Below are positions 27,916 through 37,413 of a stretch of 64,000 nucleotides of DNA, in pieces. Source of the DNA: G963556115 sp963678205 (GTDB lineage Bacteria > Planctomycetota > SZUA-567); NCBI GenBank assembly GCA_963678205.1, contig OY782760.1, positions 2,852,001 to 2,916,000 on the forward strand. Reading direction: 5' to 3'. How positions within the stretch are numbered: the stretch's first letter is position 1; each line of letters opens with the position of its first letter. Made by a program: the position numbers and the translations under genes. The notes beneath the pieces are model-generated. The model worked only from the letters and a program-made list of their open reading frames with translations, did no database searches and was not told the origin of the DNA.

Positions 27916-28998
27916 TTATTTGGTATAAACCTTAATCGAGGCAGTAGTGCCAACTCTCAAGGCAATTTTACTGTTCTTTTCTATTTCAGGTCGTATCTTT
28001 ACTGGTATTCGTTGAGCCAACCTTATCCATTCAAAGGTAGCGCTGATATCGGGGAGGAGATTATAGCCAGATCTACCGTCATTTTGAGATATCCCCCAGC
28101 CAATACTCTCTACTTTACCAGTTAACATAATATCTGGATAACTCATAAGGGTTATGGCTGCAGTGTCTCCAGGACGCATTTTCTCAATATCAGTTTCCTT
28201 GAAGAAACCATATAACCAGAAGCTATTCGCATCAATAAAACCAAGTGCGGGCTTGTTTTCTATCATTTGAGAGCCATTTCTCAAGTTTAGGCTCGTTACA
28301 TATCCGTCTGTAGGTGCTATGACCCTTGTGAACTCAAGGTTCAGTTCGGCAATGCGGAGATTTGACTGCGCAAGACGTATCTTTGCGTTGGTGTTGTCAG
28401 CATTGCCAAGATCAGCTTTAGCTTTTCCTAGCTCAGCCTCTGACTGTAACAGCGCAGCCTGTGAAGCAGCTATCTGAGCTTTTGCATTATTATTTTCTGC
28501 AAGTGCAACATCATAATCAGCACTAGCATTGTCAAGCTCCTTCTTAGGTATCACATTGTCTTTATAAAGATCTTTCTTTCGCTTAAATGTCAGCTCGCTA
28601 TCTTTTAGACGTGCGACAGTCTCTTTGAGATACATTTTAGACTGTTCAATCAGAGCCTTATAGCGTTCCACACTTGCGGAGGCAACTTTTACCTGCATTT
28701 TAAGAGATTTAACCGAGTCAATTGTATCCTGAAGTTCTGCTCGGGCGTGCTCTAATTGAGCCTCATATACACGAGGGTCTATTTCAAATAACAACTCACC
28801 TTTTTTGATGAACTGATTATCACTTATGGGCAGAGAAACAATCTGCCCAGAGACACGTGGAGTTATTTGAATAATATCAGCGGCAACCTGACCGTCTCTT
28901 GTCCAAGGATTAGCGGAGTAGTCAAGATACTTCAATATGATTAATACTAGTGCTACTAGAAACACAAATACAGTGGTTATAATTCTTATTGTTTTCAT
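27916..28998 (-). CDS. HlyD-family periplasmic adaptor (AaeA/EmrA-like)
   Basis: A 360-residue membrane fusion protein: one N-terminal membrane helix (about 5-24), lipoyl half ITPRVSGQIVSLPISDNQFI (about 45-64) with KKGELLFEIDPR, a long coiled-coil hairpin (about 75-210), the second lipoyl half, and a beta-barrel with GFIDANSFWLYGFF and MRPGDTAAITLM. It joins the FUSC pump to an outer-membrane channel. It is 17 bases after the DUF1656 gene. The order pump, DUF1656, adaptor matches aae-type efflux systems (order aaeX-aaeA-aaeB differs in E. coli). No outer-membrane factor is nearby. Confidence 0.9.
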   Translation of the reverse strand: MKTIRIITTVFVFLVALVLIILKYLDYSANPWTRDGQVAADIIQITPRVSGQIVSLPISDNQFIKKGELLFEIDPRVYEAQLEHARAELQDTIDSVKSLKMQVKVASASVERYKALIEQSKMYLKETVARLKDSELTFKRKKDLYKDNVIPKKELDNASADYDVALAENNNAKAQIAASQAALLQSEAELGKAKADLGNADNTNAKIRLAQSNLRIAELNLEFTRVIAPTDGYVTSLNLRNGSQMIENKPALGFIDANSFWLYGFFKETDIEKMRPGDTAAITLMSYPDIMLTGKVESIGWGISQNDGRSGYNLLPDISATFEWIRLAQRIPVKIRPEIEKNSKIALRVGTTASIKVYTK

Positions 28999-29015
28999 TT
29001 TTATACCTGGTCAAG

Positions 29016-29228
29016 TTAAAATGGAGAAATCGTATAGCCAAAGACAATTGTGAGTATTATTATAATAGCCCAATACACACCTGCTGGCCATAAAAAATAT
29101 TTTGAAATATTATAATGGTTCAAAATAATAACCAGCACAGAGGTTGTTGCTATTGCTGCTGCTGCTGCGAGCAACAATGGAGGTAGATAAACACCCAATA
29201 TATTGATCTCTTGAGGAATCGTTTCCAT
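29016..29228 (-). CDS. DUF1656 small membrane protein (AaeX-like)
   Basis: A 70-residue protein with two hydrophobic helices (about 13-36 and 44-66) and the family start EINILGVYLPPLLLAA. DUF1656 proteins are constant companions of FUSC/HlyD efflux pairs such as AaeXAB. It lies 24 bases after the FUSC gene and 17 before the HlyD gene. Confidence 0.88.
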   Translation of the reverse strand: METIPQEINILGVYLPPLLLAAAAAIATTSVLVIILNHYNISKYFLWPAGVYWAIIIILTIVFGYTISPF

Positions 29229-29252
29229 CGTATAATATCCTGATTAAATAAG

Positions 29253-31397
29253 TTAAAAACGAGGCACAGTCAAAATGTCCCATGAAATTTTCCTCATTGC
29301 TAATTTACATGCATCTATACTTTTTGCAAGGCTCCTGAGTGATGAAATCAGAGCGTTGATCTCATTTGAAGAGTCCTTTGTATCTTCAATACCGTTTTTA
29401 AGCACTCCACTATTCATGATATCAGCTAAATTAAAGGTTTTAATAATATCGCTATATTTATAAATACTATTAAAATTGCAAAAAGTAATGTCTTTACTCA
29501 GTCCGACAAAATCATTAAGAAATGATTCGTTGAACTCAGATAAAGTGCTTTTGAATTTCTCATTAAACAATGAATCATCAATGGTCTCGACAAGGGCTGT
29601 CGTTCTTTCAAAACGGCATAGGATTTCTTGACTGCATAAGATGAAATTATCGAGCTTTTCTTTGTTTTCTTCTTCCGAAGTGTTAAAATAAATATAGTCT
29701 GAAAGCAGTGATAATTTGCTTAGCGTTTTCGCAGGATTTGCCAGTAATTTATTGTTGATACGTTTTTTCAAGTGTATCTTTGCAGATGCAGAAAATCTGT
29801 CTAAAGAAGCAAAATTGTATAGCTGCTTGAAGAAGCGTTTTGATAACAGTATAAATAGTTTCTCTGGAGAAGTTGTCTGAGGTATTTTAAAGATAGTACT
29901 TATCAGCAATAGTGATAGGATGAACATAAGTATTATAGTGATAATCCCAAAAATGCTGTAAGTCTGATGGTTTGTAATACTAGTTATAGAAATTAACATC
30001 GTAAGGCTTACAGACTTTAATACAGCTTGATTTGGTTTGTTAAATAGATAGCTGATGATAAATACAAATATAAATATGGCAGGACCAAGCTCGCTGAAAC
30101 TTGATAGGGAAGTCATTACAAACAGATAGAAAATACTTGCCATAAAGATTGATACGCCAGCTGGAACTACTAATACCCCTGGTGGAATATGAGGCATTGT
30201 TGATAATGCCATAGATATAGAAACTGTCATCATAATAAATAAGACATCCCCTGGTACCCTAAAAAATATCCAAAGTATGAATGCAACCCACATGGTCAAA
30301 AAAACACGGACTGAGGCTAGAAGTCTGTCTTGATCAAAGGATAATAGTTTGCTGTAACCTGAAATCTGTGTCTCCCTAATACTATCGTCGCGATTGCAAA
30401 AAGTGGAGTTTAGATAAGAAACTATCTCATTAATTTTTTCAACAAATAGTAAAATCAGTACCTGCTCAGATGATGAATAGGCTGCAAGCTGCTCAATTGT
30501 AATAGTAAGCGGTTCTACATCTAGCAGCTGTATTTCCTCATTATTATTGAGATATTCCATCTGTTTTGTAAAAGTCTCGGAGATAGTGAAAAGTGTAGTT
30601 CGTATTGTAGGTAAAGTAGTGTTGAGCTTTAAGGTTGGAAGTTCGTCAATATCAACCAATATATGCTGATATACTGAATTGATAAGAGTAACTGATTCTA
30701 GTAGTTTGAACCAACGCTTCCTGTCATCCCAAAGCTCACTGCTGTCAAGTTTGGCCAGATCATAGACCTTTGATAAACTCAGCATTAGCCGTGACTGTTT
30801 TTTTAGAGTATTTACTATTTCTGAATTATTTTGCACATCATCAAGAGCGTTTATGAGTATAGAATTACTTTGTAAAAATATAGCAAGTACATCTTGGGAA
30901 GTTGATTTTAGCTCTTCAAGAGATTTTTTAGGCCATAATATTGTTCCTATAAAAGTGTGCACTAGAAAACCTGTTCCAGTCTCAAGAGTTCTCATTATAG
31001 CAGTATTAAAGACATTTATCGAGTCCGTTTTACCTTCAAAGCAAATAACAGCGCAGACGAAACCGCAGACGTTAAAAAAAGACTGATATTTTCCGGCGCC
31101 CATAAAGTAGGTGCACGCAGCAGTGTACAGGGACAGACTCGTCATAAATAACAAACGATCCTGCGAAAACAGGCTGATAAGGCTAAATGCAACAATCACG
31201 GCGATAATCGTTCCGAGAAAACGCATTAAGCCTTTCCCAAAAGATGCTCCCAGACTAGATAGTCCGCACATAGCCACTGCTAGGCCTGCCCAGTATGGTT
31301 TATCCCAGTTCATACTCAAGGCAATTCCGTATGCAATAACTACAGCCAGAGCGAGCTTTATCGCTTCCTTAAATCGCTGTGAAAGTATTTGGTTCAT
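29253..31397 (-). CDS. FUSC-family efflux permease (AaeB-like)
   Basis: A 714-residue inner-membrane protein with two hydrophobic blocks (about 10-165 and 355-500), each followed by a long cytoplasmic helical region, the layout of fusaric-acid resistance (FUSC) and p-hydroxybenzoate efflux (AaeB) proteins. The start MNQILSQRFKEAIKLALAVV and the FxRVPGDVLFIMMTVSIS block fit the family. With the next two genes it makes a complete inner-membrane and periplasmic efflux unit for aromatic acids or similar; substrate is inferred. A regulator-like fragment lies immediately upstream. Confidence 0.88.
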   Translation of the reverse strand: MNQILSQRFKEAIKLALAVVIAYGIALSMNWDKPYWAGLAVAMCGLSSLGASFGKGLMRFLGTIIAVIVAFSLISLFSQDRLLFMTSLSLYTAACTYFMGAGKYQSFFNVCGFVCAVICFEGKTDSINVFNTAIMRTLETGTGFLVHTFIGTILWPKKSLEELKSTSQDVLAIFLQSNSILINALDDVQNNSEIVNTLKKQSRLMLSLSKVYDLAKLDSSELWDDRKRWFKLLESVTLINSVYQHILVDIDELPTLKLNTTLPTIRTTLFTISETFTKQMEYLNNNEEIQLLDVEPLTITIEQLAAYSSSEQVLILLFVEKINEIVSYLNSTFCNRDDSIRETQISGYSKLLSFDQDRLLASVRVFLTMWVAFILWIFFRVPGDVLFIMMTVSISMALSTMPHIPPGVLVVPAGVSIFMASIFYLFVMTSLSSFSELGPAIFIFVFIISYLFNKPNQAVLKSVSLTMLISITSITNHQTYSIFGIITIILMFILSLLLISTIFKIPQTTSPEKLFILLSKRFFKQLYNFASLDRFSASAKIHLKKRINNKLLANPAKTLSKLSLLSDYIYFNTSEEENKEKLDNFILCSQEILCRFERTTALVETIDDSLFNEKFKSTLSEFNESFLNDFVGLSKDITFCNFNSIYKYSDIIKTFNLADIMNSGVLKNGIEDTKDSSNEINALISSLRSLAKSIDACKLAMRKISWDILTVPRF

Positions 31398-31447
31398 AGT
31401 TTATTCTTTATTAAAAAGATAAGACACGTAAAACTCTCAACAATATT

Positions 31448-31646
31448 TTAATTTGCTTTCTCAATGCTCAAGAAGATATCTTCGTTAATAATTCTTGAGT
31501 TAACAAGTTTTTGCAGTTCATTGTTCTCAATAGCACACAATACTCGCCCGGTGATGCATTCTGTAATAAGCATTGCCTGTCGCGGATCTTTCATTTTTAA
31601 TGAAACTATTCCTACAGCAGCTTGTTTTTTTATGTGTGATTCATAG
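31448..31646 (-). pseudogene. C-terminal fragment of a probable transcription regulator
   Basis: About 65 codons remain (VSLKMKDPRQAMLITECITG to NEDIFLSIEKAN then a stop), 50 bases upstream of the FUSC gene and in the same direction. There is no start, and a stop lies just upstream in frame. The sequence has the look of a TetR-type C-terminus, but this is weak. The IS30 remnant begins 64 bases further upstream, so the insertion and later deletion probably removed its 5' part. Confidence 0.45.
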
Positions 31647-31709
31647 ACATCGTTTCACTTTTTTCCTCAACTTTTTTTGTAAGTATTTTGCGTTTCTTGT
31701 ATACTCCCT

Positions 31710-32218
31710 GAATTCAACTTCTAAATGCGCCCTCGGTGAGCGCTAACTTACATTCTTATATAATACTTCATTCGGTGTTCTAAAGTCAAGTTTTTTGCGT
31801 GGACGATTATTTAAACGATTCTCAACAAATCTTAATTCATCACCACTCACATCTCGCAGATCCATCCCCTTAGGGAAATACTGCCTGATCAAGCCATTCG
31901 TACCTCGCTCCCAAGAATGATATGGTGCAGCAAAATAACTCCTGCAACCAAGTGCTTTATTCACATCTGTATGACCGCAAAACTCACGACCATTATCGTA
32001 GGTGATAGTATGCACTTTCATATTCTCAAGCATCCGAATAATTTCTTCCGCCACCAAGTCCTTTGTCTTCTTTTTTACGTGACCAATAACTGTGAACTTG
32101 CTTTTTCTTTCCACCAGTGTAACAAGATATCCACGTTGATGACTTCCGTTAACAAGGTCAGCCTCCCAATCACCAAAGCGTTTTTTCTGCGCCACTATTT
32201 TCGGACGTTTCTCAAGGC
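31710..32218 (-). mobile_element. Truncated older IS30-family element
   Basis: The left end at 31710 (GAATTCAACTTCTAAATGCG) resembles the terminal repeat of the neighbouring IS30 element. Inside, 31743-32195 encodes the C-terminal 150 residues of an IS30 transposase: KKRFGDWEADLVNG, VERKSKFT, ITYDNGREFCGH, YHSWERGTNGLIRQYFP, RPRKKLDF. The DDE residues D, D and E are visible. In-frame homology (LEKRPKIV) continues upstream to the border of the second IS at 32219, where the N-terminal half is missing, so a later IS30 jumped in and the rest was lost. Confidence 0.85.
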
Positions 32219-33304
32219 GGATTCAAATTCCAAGTGCAACACTTGAGTTAAAAGAGAAATAGTAAGGTGGTCGATATATAGTTCGCCAAAACATACTATT
32301 TCAATTACTCAAGGAAAGCATATGAAAAAGGTATATCGCCACCTTACTTATGAAGATCGTACCGTTATCAAAATGCTATTGCAAGAGAATAAAAGCTATT
32401 CCTACATAGCTAGAATCATTGGAGTACACAGGAGCACCATAAGTAGAGAAATACTTCGCAATAGCGGTTACCGTGGATATAGAAATAAGCAAGCTCAAAG
32501 AAATGCGATGAAACGTAGAGCAATACCCAGAACAAAAAAGCTTGACGAATATATTATAAGGTTTATTATCAGGAAACTACGACAGGATTTCTCTCCTGAG
32601 CAAATTTCTGGTATTAGCAAGAAATGCCTTGGGATAACGGTTTCTCATGAGAGTATTTATCAACTGATTCTTAAAGACAAAGAGAATGGTGGAAAGTTAT
32701 ACCTGCACCTCAGAATTAATGGTAAGCGTAAACAGAAGAGAAGGTGCAGAAGTACTGATAATAGAGGGCGAATTACGAATGCTATCAGTATTGATAAACG
32801 CCCCAGAGCAATAGAAAGGCGCAAGAGAATAGGTGACTGGGAAGCTGATCTAATAAGTGGAGCAAATCACAAAGGATAGCTTGTAACCTTGCTTGAGCGT
32901 AAGAGCGGTTTTCTAAGGCTTGGGTATGTAAGAAATAAGTGTAGCGAACTTGTAAAAGATGAAATAATCCGTTTGCTCAGAAGCTTTAGAGTTTACACGA
33001 TTACGTATGATAACGGTAAGGAATTTGCGGTCATGGCGATGTGAATGAAGTATTAAATAGTAAGAGCTTTTTCTGTCATCTGTACAGTGCCTGGGAGCGC
33101 GGTAGCAACGAGAACACAAACGGCTTACTAAGGCAGTATTTTCCTAAAGATCGAGAGCTATTGAATGTAACTCAGAAAAGACTCGAAGCAATAGAGAAAT
33201 TGGTTAACAGTCGACCAAGAAAGAGACTGGGATTTAAAAGCCCGCGTGAAGTTTATAAACGGGCTTCATAGAAAGTGCAAGTGTTGCACTTAGAATTTGA
33301 ATCC
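32219..33304 (+). mobile_element. IS30-family insertion sequence
   Basis: 1,086 bases bounded by 26-bp inverted repeats: 32219-32244 and 33279-33304, matching at 25 of 26 positions (start GGATTCAAATTC). It contains one transposase gene reading right. It is inserted in an older IS30 relative. I see no clear target duplication, which in this family is only 2-3 bases. Confidence 0.9.
32322..33271 (+). pseudogene. IS30 transposase, broken by a stop and a frameshift
   Basis: The N-terminal part (MKKVYRHLTYEDRTVIKMLL) with the IS30 helix-turn-helix SYIARIIGVHRSTISREI is intact to GDWEADLISGANHKG, where TAG at 32877 stops it. The same frame continues LVTLLERKSG and ITYDNGKEFAV, then a frameshift near 33030 moves to LYSAWERGSNENTNGLLRQY and ends RPRKRLGFKSPREVYKRAS. 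The parts together give a full-length DDE transposase, so decay is recent but probably complete. Confidence 0.88.
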
Positions 33305-33542
33305 AAGACATATTATAATTTGAATTACTCTTACAATTCTTCGAAGTATCATTATTTTCTCCAAAATCAATTCACATTATTCTAGTAACCTATTTAATAA
33401 TATACCTCTTGTGCAGTAATAAGGTCTGTTAGACAACCACAATTAATCTTTATACCGCTGTATCTCTTTTCTTTTCATATTCATCTGGGCAAATATACCT
33501 AAAATATTAATAACACATGCACTTATACAAATTGAAAACTTA

Positions 33543-33959
33543 TTATACCCCATGCTGCACCCTAATATTCTTCAACCACATATTTGCAAAATCCCTCTGC
33601 CCCTTCTGCATACCCGGATGTACTTTCCACTTCTCACCACTCAAATACATACTCTCCTGCACAACATGCATATAGTCATTATGATAATACATCGGAAAGT
33701 ATCTGCCATCCTTATACAGAAATAGCATCTCAGGATCTCTCATAGCGTCTCCATTCTGCCTCCCATAATGAGCTAGAGAAACAATATCTTCATTATCTGG
33801 GTACATTCCCTCATAAGGCTTTTCTACAGCCAGATACATATAACTAGAATCATTATCAAGTTTCAAGTATCCCTTACCCTCAGAAATAGCCTCATCATAC
33901 AAAGACATAATTCTGTCAAAAATCTCAGTTGATTCCATATTAATTGGATATGTATTCAT
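33543..33959 (-). CDS. Conserved hypothetical element protein (DUF6908-like)
   Basis: A 138-residue soluble protein. The stretch SLAHYGRQNGDAMRDPEMLF (about 71-90) followed by FPMYYHNDYMHVVQES is like the DUF6908 proteins found on plasmids and integrative elements, as I recall them; no function is known to me. It follows the 110-residue gene by 3 bases and is probably made from the same transcript as the small genes upstream. Confidence 0.7.
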   Translation of the reverse strand: MNTYPINMESTEIFDRIMSLYDEAISEGKGYLKLDNDSSYMYLAVEKPYEGMYPDNEDIVSLAHYGRQNGDAMRDPEMLFLYKDGRYFPMYYHNDYMHVVQESMYLSGEKWKVHPGMQKGQRDFANMWLKNIRVQHGV

Positions 33960-33962
33960 TTA

Positions 33963-34295
33963 TTACCCTCCAAACCCAGCAAAATATAAAACTGTAAACC
34001 CTGTGCTAGCTATATAATGATCTTGCTTAACAATATCGTTTATATCAATCTCATACACCTCAATATAGTCCTCAATACTCATCTCTTGAATATGATTGCA
34101 GATATCACCCAGATTATCCCAATTAATCCGCGGAGCAGTACGCATAAGTAGCTTAAACACTTCTTTGAGTCCTGCTTCTGTAAAGTGATCCTCGAAATAT
34201 ACATCACTCTTTACAGACTCTTTAAACTTCTCAATAAACGCCTCTTCACTGACAACGACCCTGAGCTTACCCACTGTATTAGGTGTAATTAACAT
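33963..34295 (-). CDS. Hypothetical protein of the integrated element (110 aa)
   Basis: I do not recognise it. It is acidic and helical, with no membrane segment or signal peptide, and ends in a hydrophobic stretch GFTVLYFAGFGG. Its ATG overlaps the end of the upstream 52-residue gene (ACATGTTAA), which supports real translation of both. The gene behind it follows after 3 bases. Confidence 0.65.
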   Translation of the reverse strand: MLITPNTVGKLRVVVSEEAFIEKFKESVKSDVYFEDHFTEAGLKEVFKLLMRTAPRINWDNLGDICNHIQEMSIEDYIEVYEIDINDIVKQDHYIASTGFTVLYFAGFGG

Positions 34296-34447
34296 GTCGC
34301 TTTCTCCTTTCCGATCAGTTCTTTTAATTCCATTTCTCGCTTGGCTATTCTTTCCAATAAATAATCTCTAAACTCTGGAGTCTGTTTCTTTGCCAGCAAT
34401 ATCCTAGTTGCTTTAATATCTGTCTTAATAAATTTCACTCTATCCAT
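34289..34447 (-). CDS. Small element protein (52 aa)
   Basis: A short frame from ATG 34447 to TAA 34289 (MDRVKFIKTDIKATRILLAK ... LKELIGKEKATC). AAAGGAG lies 9 bases before the start, one of the best ribosome sites in the area, and its end overlaps the start of the next gene by 7 bases. The protein is basic and helical. It is not recognised. Confidence 0.6.
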   Translation of the reverse strand: MDRVKFIKTDIKATRILLAKKQTPEFRDYLLERIAKREMELKELIGKEKATC

Positions 34448-34472
34448 TTTCACTACTCCTTTAAAAAGTCTT

Positions 34473-34490
34473 ACGGGTATGCTGTACAGC
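34473..34490. repeat. Element repeat motif, copy 1
   Basis: ACGGGTATGCTGTACAGC, including the palindrome GCTGTACAGC. Similar copies lie at 35713-35730 and 35753-35770. Confidence 0.5.
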
Positions 34491-34580
34491 TGCCCCTGCT
34501 ATTCATACGCCCCTGCTACACAGCAACCCCGTTCATATACTTCTATAGATTTACAATTGATAAAATATTAGTTGATTAGT

Positions 34581-35111
34581 TTAGAATAATGCCAGTTGAT
34601 TGGTTGGCTTCTTGACCTGCTCTTTATCTTTTAATTTGTATTTACCTTTACCGATTCGTTTTCTACCGTAAAAGCTTTCTATTTCACCGAGTGAGAGTTT
34701 CTTTCTGCTCTTCTTTCTCCAAGCCGGATCAGGGTTATAATACCAAGCTTTTTTATTCCCTGACCAGCGAAAGCGGTTTCCCTTGAATACTGTTTTGTGC
34801 TTTGCAGTTTCCCCAGTTACCCAAAGCCACTCACCAACCAGCTTGATTACAAGACCATCCAGATTAATAATTGCATTGATGATATTAATAAAATCCTCAG
34901 ACAGTTCAGAACTCTCTACATACTCATCATTACCCACATGAACCTTCTTACCCTGCTTTAGTATTGCGAATAACTTTTCGTACTCATTATTAATCTCAGC
35001 CATTACCTCAACGCTCCCACCCTTATCAGGATGATACTTGAGAGCCAACTCTCAATATTCTTTTTTTAGATCTGCCAACGTCTCTAACTTCATATTAAAA
35101 TACTTATACAT
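34581..35111 (-). pseudogene. DnaJ-domain protein interrupted by one TGA
   Basis: From ATG 35111 (AGGAG upstream) the frame reads MYKYFNMKLETLADLKKEY, then TGA, then ELALKYHPDKGGSVEVMAEI, a J-domain in which TGA replaces one residue, most simply a CGA Arg codon. The HPD motif that stimulates DnaK is intact. After the J-domain comes a 100-residue part (VIKLVGEWLWVTGETAKHK, RFRWSGNKKAWYYNP) typical of J-proteins on plasmids and phages. The remaining 155-codon frame could start at a TTG at 35048 but would lack half the J-domain. A single recent mutation explains it. Confidence 0.8.
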
Positions 35112-36226
35112 GATTAATTCTCCTAACTGATATAAATAAAATTGTGCTACTGATTACAATTTCAGATAAGAGGGCAAGAGTAAATTTATTAGCAGGAAAA
35201 TATAATAAATCTTCGCTAAAGCTATTAAAGCACAACCGCAGATAAAGTATTATCAATTAAGGAAAAGAAGGCTGAGAGGTTACTGTATAACATATCCTAA
35301 TACAGAGTAAACTGACTGGTTTCCAGTCATCTATCATAGACTTGATTCTATTAATAGCAGTAGATACAGTGACGAGTCTCGTCATTTTGATTTGTGGCTT
35401 TTAAATTTCAAATTCACGCCAATTTTTCCAGACCGAGGGGGTGGGGTTCCGGAAGGGGCACCCAAATAATATAGGGATACCTCACCAAAAAATTCCTGAC
35501 GAATTCCAAAATAACTAACCGCAATAAAAGGTGCTATTTACGATTACTGTTAAAGCAATATGATAGCTGGTTCTAGTTACAAATTCATACATATTATAAA
35601 ATATAAAAGGAGGGTATTTTAATTCCCCTCCTTTACCAAAGGTTGTCATTTCAAAATACACCCCTTGCCTATAAGGAGCTAAGTTTAACTTATACCCTTT
35701 TCGCTATTTTTAACGGGCATGCTCTACAGACGGGGCGTTTGTACAGCAGTATACGGGTATGCTCCAGAGCAGACCTAACATGTAAATAGAACAAGTAAAG
35801 TATATATAGAGTGAAACTTGTAGTAATTTGAATTTACTACCTACTCTTAACAACAAAGAGAATTGATAGGCATTTAGCCATAATAATTCAATTTTAGCTA
35901 AGATATACGTTTATCAACTCTACAACCACAATCACCAAGCACTCAACACAAAGCCAGAAAACAGGTTATGCATACTCATCTACTTTATTATCTATTAAAT
36001 ACAAAAATAAATTGAAATTCCAAAGCACATAAGGATAATATAAATTAAAACCACTATATACAGCACAAAAACCGCCTGATATCTCAATAAAGCACTATAA
36101 ATAGTGATTACACTACAAATTATTAATAAATAATCACTATTTCAGAAGTTTTATTGAAAGAAAATCAACTTTTACCGTAATTATAGGATATATGATTATA
36201 CCAACTCAGAAAGATAGGAGGAAGAA
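35112..36226. other. 1.1 kb noncoding region of the element, repeat-rich (possible origin)
   Basis: No credible gene. It holds a palindrome GACGAG-T-CTCGTC at 35371-35383, a G-rich tract near 35430-35460 (GGGGGTGGGGTTCCGGAAGGGG broken by TTCCGGAA), and two copies of the repeat motif at 35713-35730 (ACGGGCATGCTCTACAGA) and 35753-35770 (ACGGGTATGCTCCAGAGC). Such features would fit a replication or transfer origin, or a regulatory region for the genes on both sides, but I cannot tell which. Confidence 0.4.
35713..35770. repeat. Element repeat motif, copies 2 and 3
   Basis: Two direct copies 40 bases apart of ACGGGyATGCT followed by a CTACAGA/CCAGAGC tail; copy 1 is 1.2 kb to the left. Confidence 0.5.
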
Positions 36227-37324
36227 ATGACAGAAGAGGCAGCACTAACGACTAAAAACACTCCGAAGCAATTAAAAGAAGCAATCAAAGAGCTCATCAG
36301 TCTTAATGCCGATGACTCTTACTTATTTAATAAATCGACGGCAGCAAAATATCTTGGACAAATTAAGCTTATAGAAACACACAGAGATGAGATATTAGCT
36401 AAAGATACATTCTCGTGCTCGAATTTCTCACTAGCTGTAAAGATGTTTCATCAACTTGAAAAGAAAATTGCAGATGAGTCGGAGAAATATAAACGTCTTC
36501 TAATCTGCACAGGTCTTGCATACCTCTATAATATCAATTATTTTATAGCAATGAGCCCGGAGGAGGAATACTGCTTTAGAATGGAAAAGGAGAGAGCTAT
36601 TCAAGATTTCTTTAATAGCATTGAAGATAAAGACTCTGGATACTGCAAATTCTTGAGCGAAAAATATGATAACTCAGTACTACATTCCAAGAGGATAGTA
36701 TTCAAAGAGATAATTGAACTTAAAATCAATCAGATAAATCCTATGGAGTACTATTGCAACCTTGGAATGCTAGAGCTAAACATTCTTAGATTCCAATTAA
36801 AAGAAGCAATTTTAATATCTCAGCAAAGATATAAACCTCTATGCGATATATTCAACGACCCATTTATAACTCTTCACCAAATTAATGAAAAATACGAACC
36901 TATTGTCACTCCAGATATCATCGAGATATTCAAGTCCAACGGCTACAGCTATGAGGATATGAAGGCACTACCACTAAACGCAATGATAAATGAAATACTT
37001 GAAGGCTACACCTCAACAGATTACCTGCTTACAGAAGACAACGAATTAGGGAGTAGTAGCACTCTTGATAATTTTGAGGCGAATAACGACACTCTTACAA
37101 CTTCAAACAAACCTAAAGGAGTAGGCTTGCTTGACGCAGCAATAGTTTTCCACGACCACGACCTAGAAGTAGCAAAAGCAGCTAAAAACAGATACCTTCA
37201 CGGCGTAAAAAGAAAGTTTGCCGGTTTCAGTGATCAGAAGTCAACCCGTACATACGCAACCAATATTGAAAAGCTTATCAGCTATCGTAAAGCTGGCAGA
37301 ATACTTGAAGATGACCTACACTAG
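36227..37324 (+). CDS. Hypothetical protein beside the integrase (365 aa)
   Basis: I do not recognise this protein. It is soluble, mostly helical, with the hydrophobic patch LICTGLAYLYNINYFIAM (about 90-107) buried in charged sequence. The C-terminus (HDHDLEVAKAAKNRYLHGVK and KLISYRKAGRILEDD) has a helix-turn-helix feel. GGAGGAAG just before the ATG is a strong ribosome site. It lies 90 bases before the integrase in the same direction, the usual place of a directionality factor or replication protein, though it is too long for a classical excisionase. Confidence 0.6.
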   Translation: MTEEAALTTKNTPKQLKEAIKELISLNADDSYLFNKSTAAKYLGQIKLIETHRDEILAKDTFSCSNFSLAVKMFHQLEKKIADESEKYKRLLICTGLAYLYNINYFIAMSPEEEYCFRMEKERAIQDFFNSIEDKDSGYCKFLSEKYDNSVLHSKRIVFKEIIELKINQINPMEYYCNLGMLELNILRFQLKEAILISQQRYKPLCDIFNDPFITLHQINEKYEPIVTPDIIEIFKSNGYSYEDMKALPLNAMINEILEGYTSTDYLLTEDNELGSSSTLDNFEANNDTLTTSNKPKGVGLLDAAIVFHDHDLEVAKAAKNRYLHGVKRKFAGFSDQKSTRTYATNIEKLISYRKAGRILEDDLH

Positions 37325-37413
37325 TTTCTCGAATCCCAACCACCGAAAACAATAAAAAGATTACTTCACTTGGTATTATAGACAGCGCAACAAGTACAGC
37401 AACAATTCCGCTA

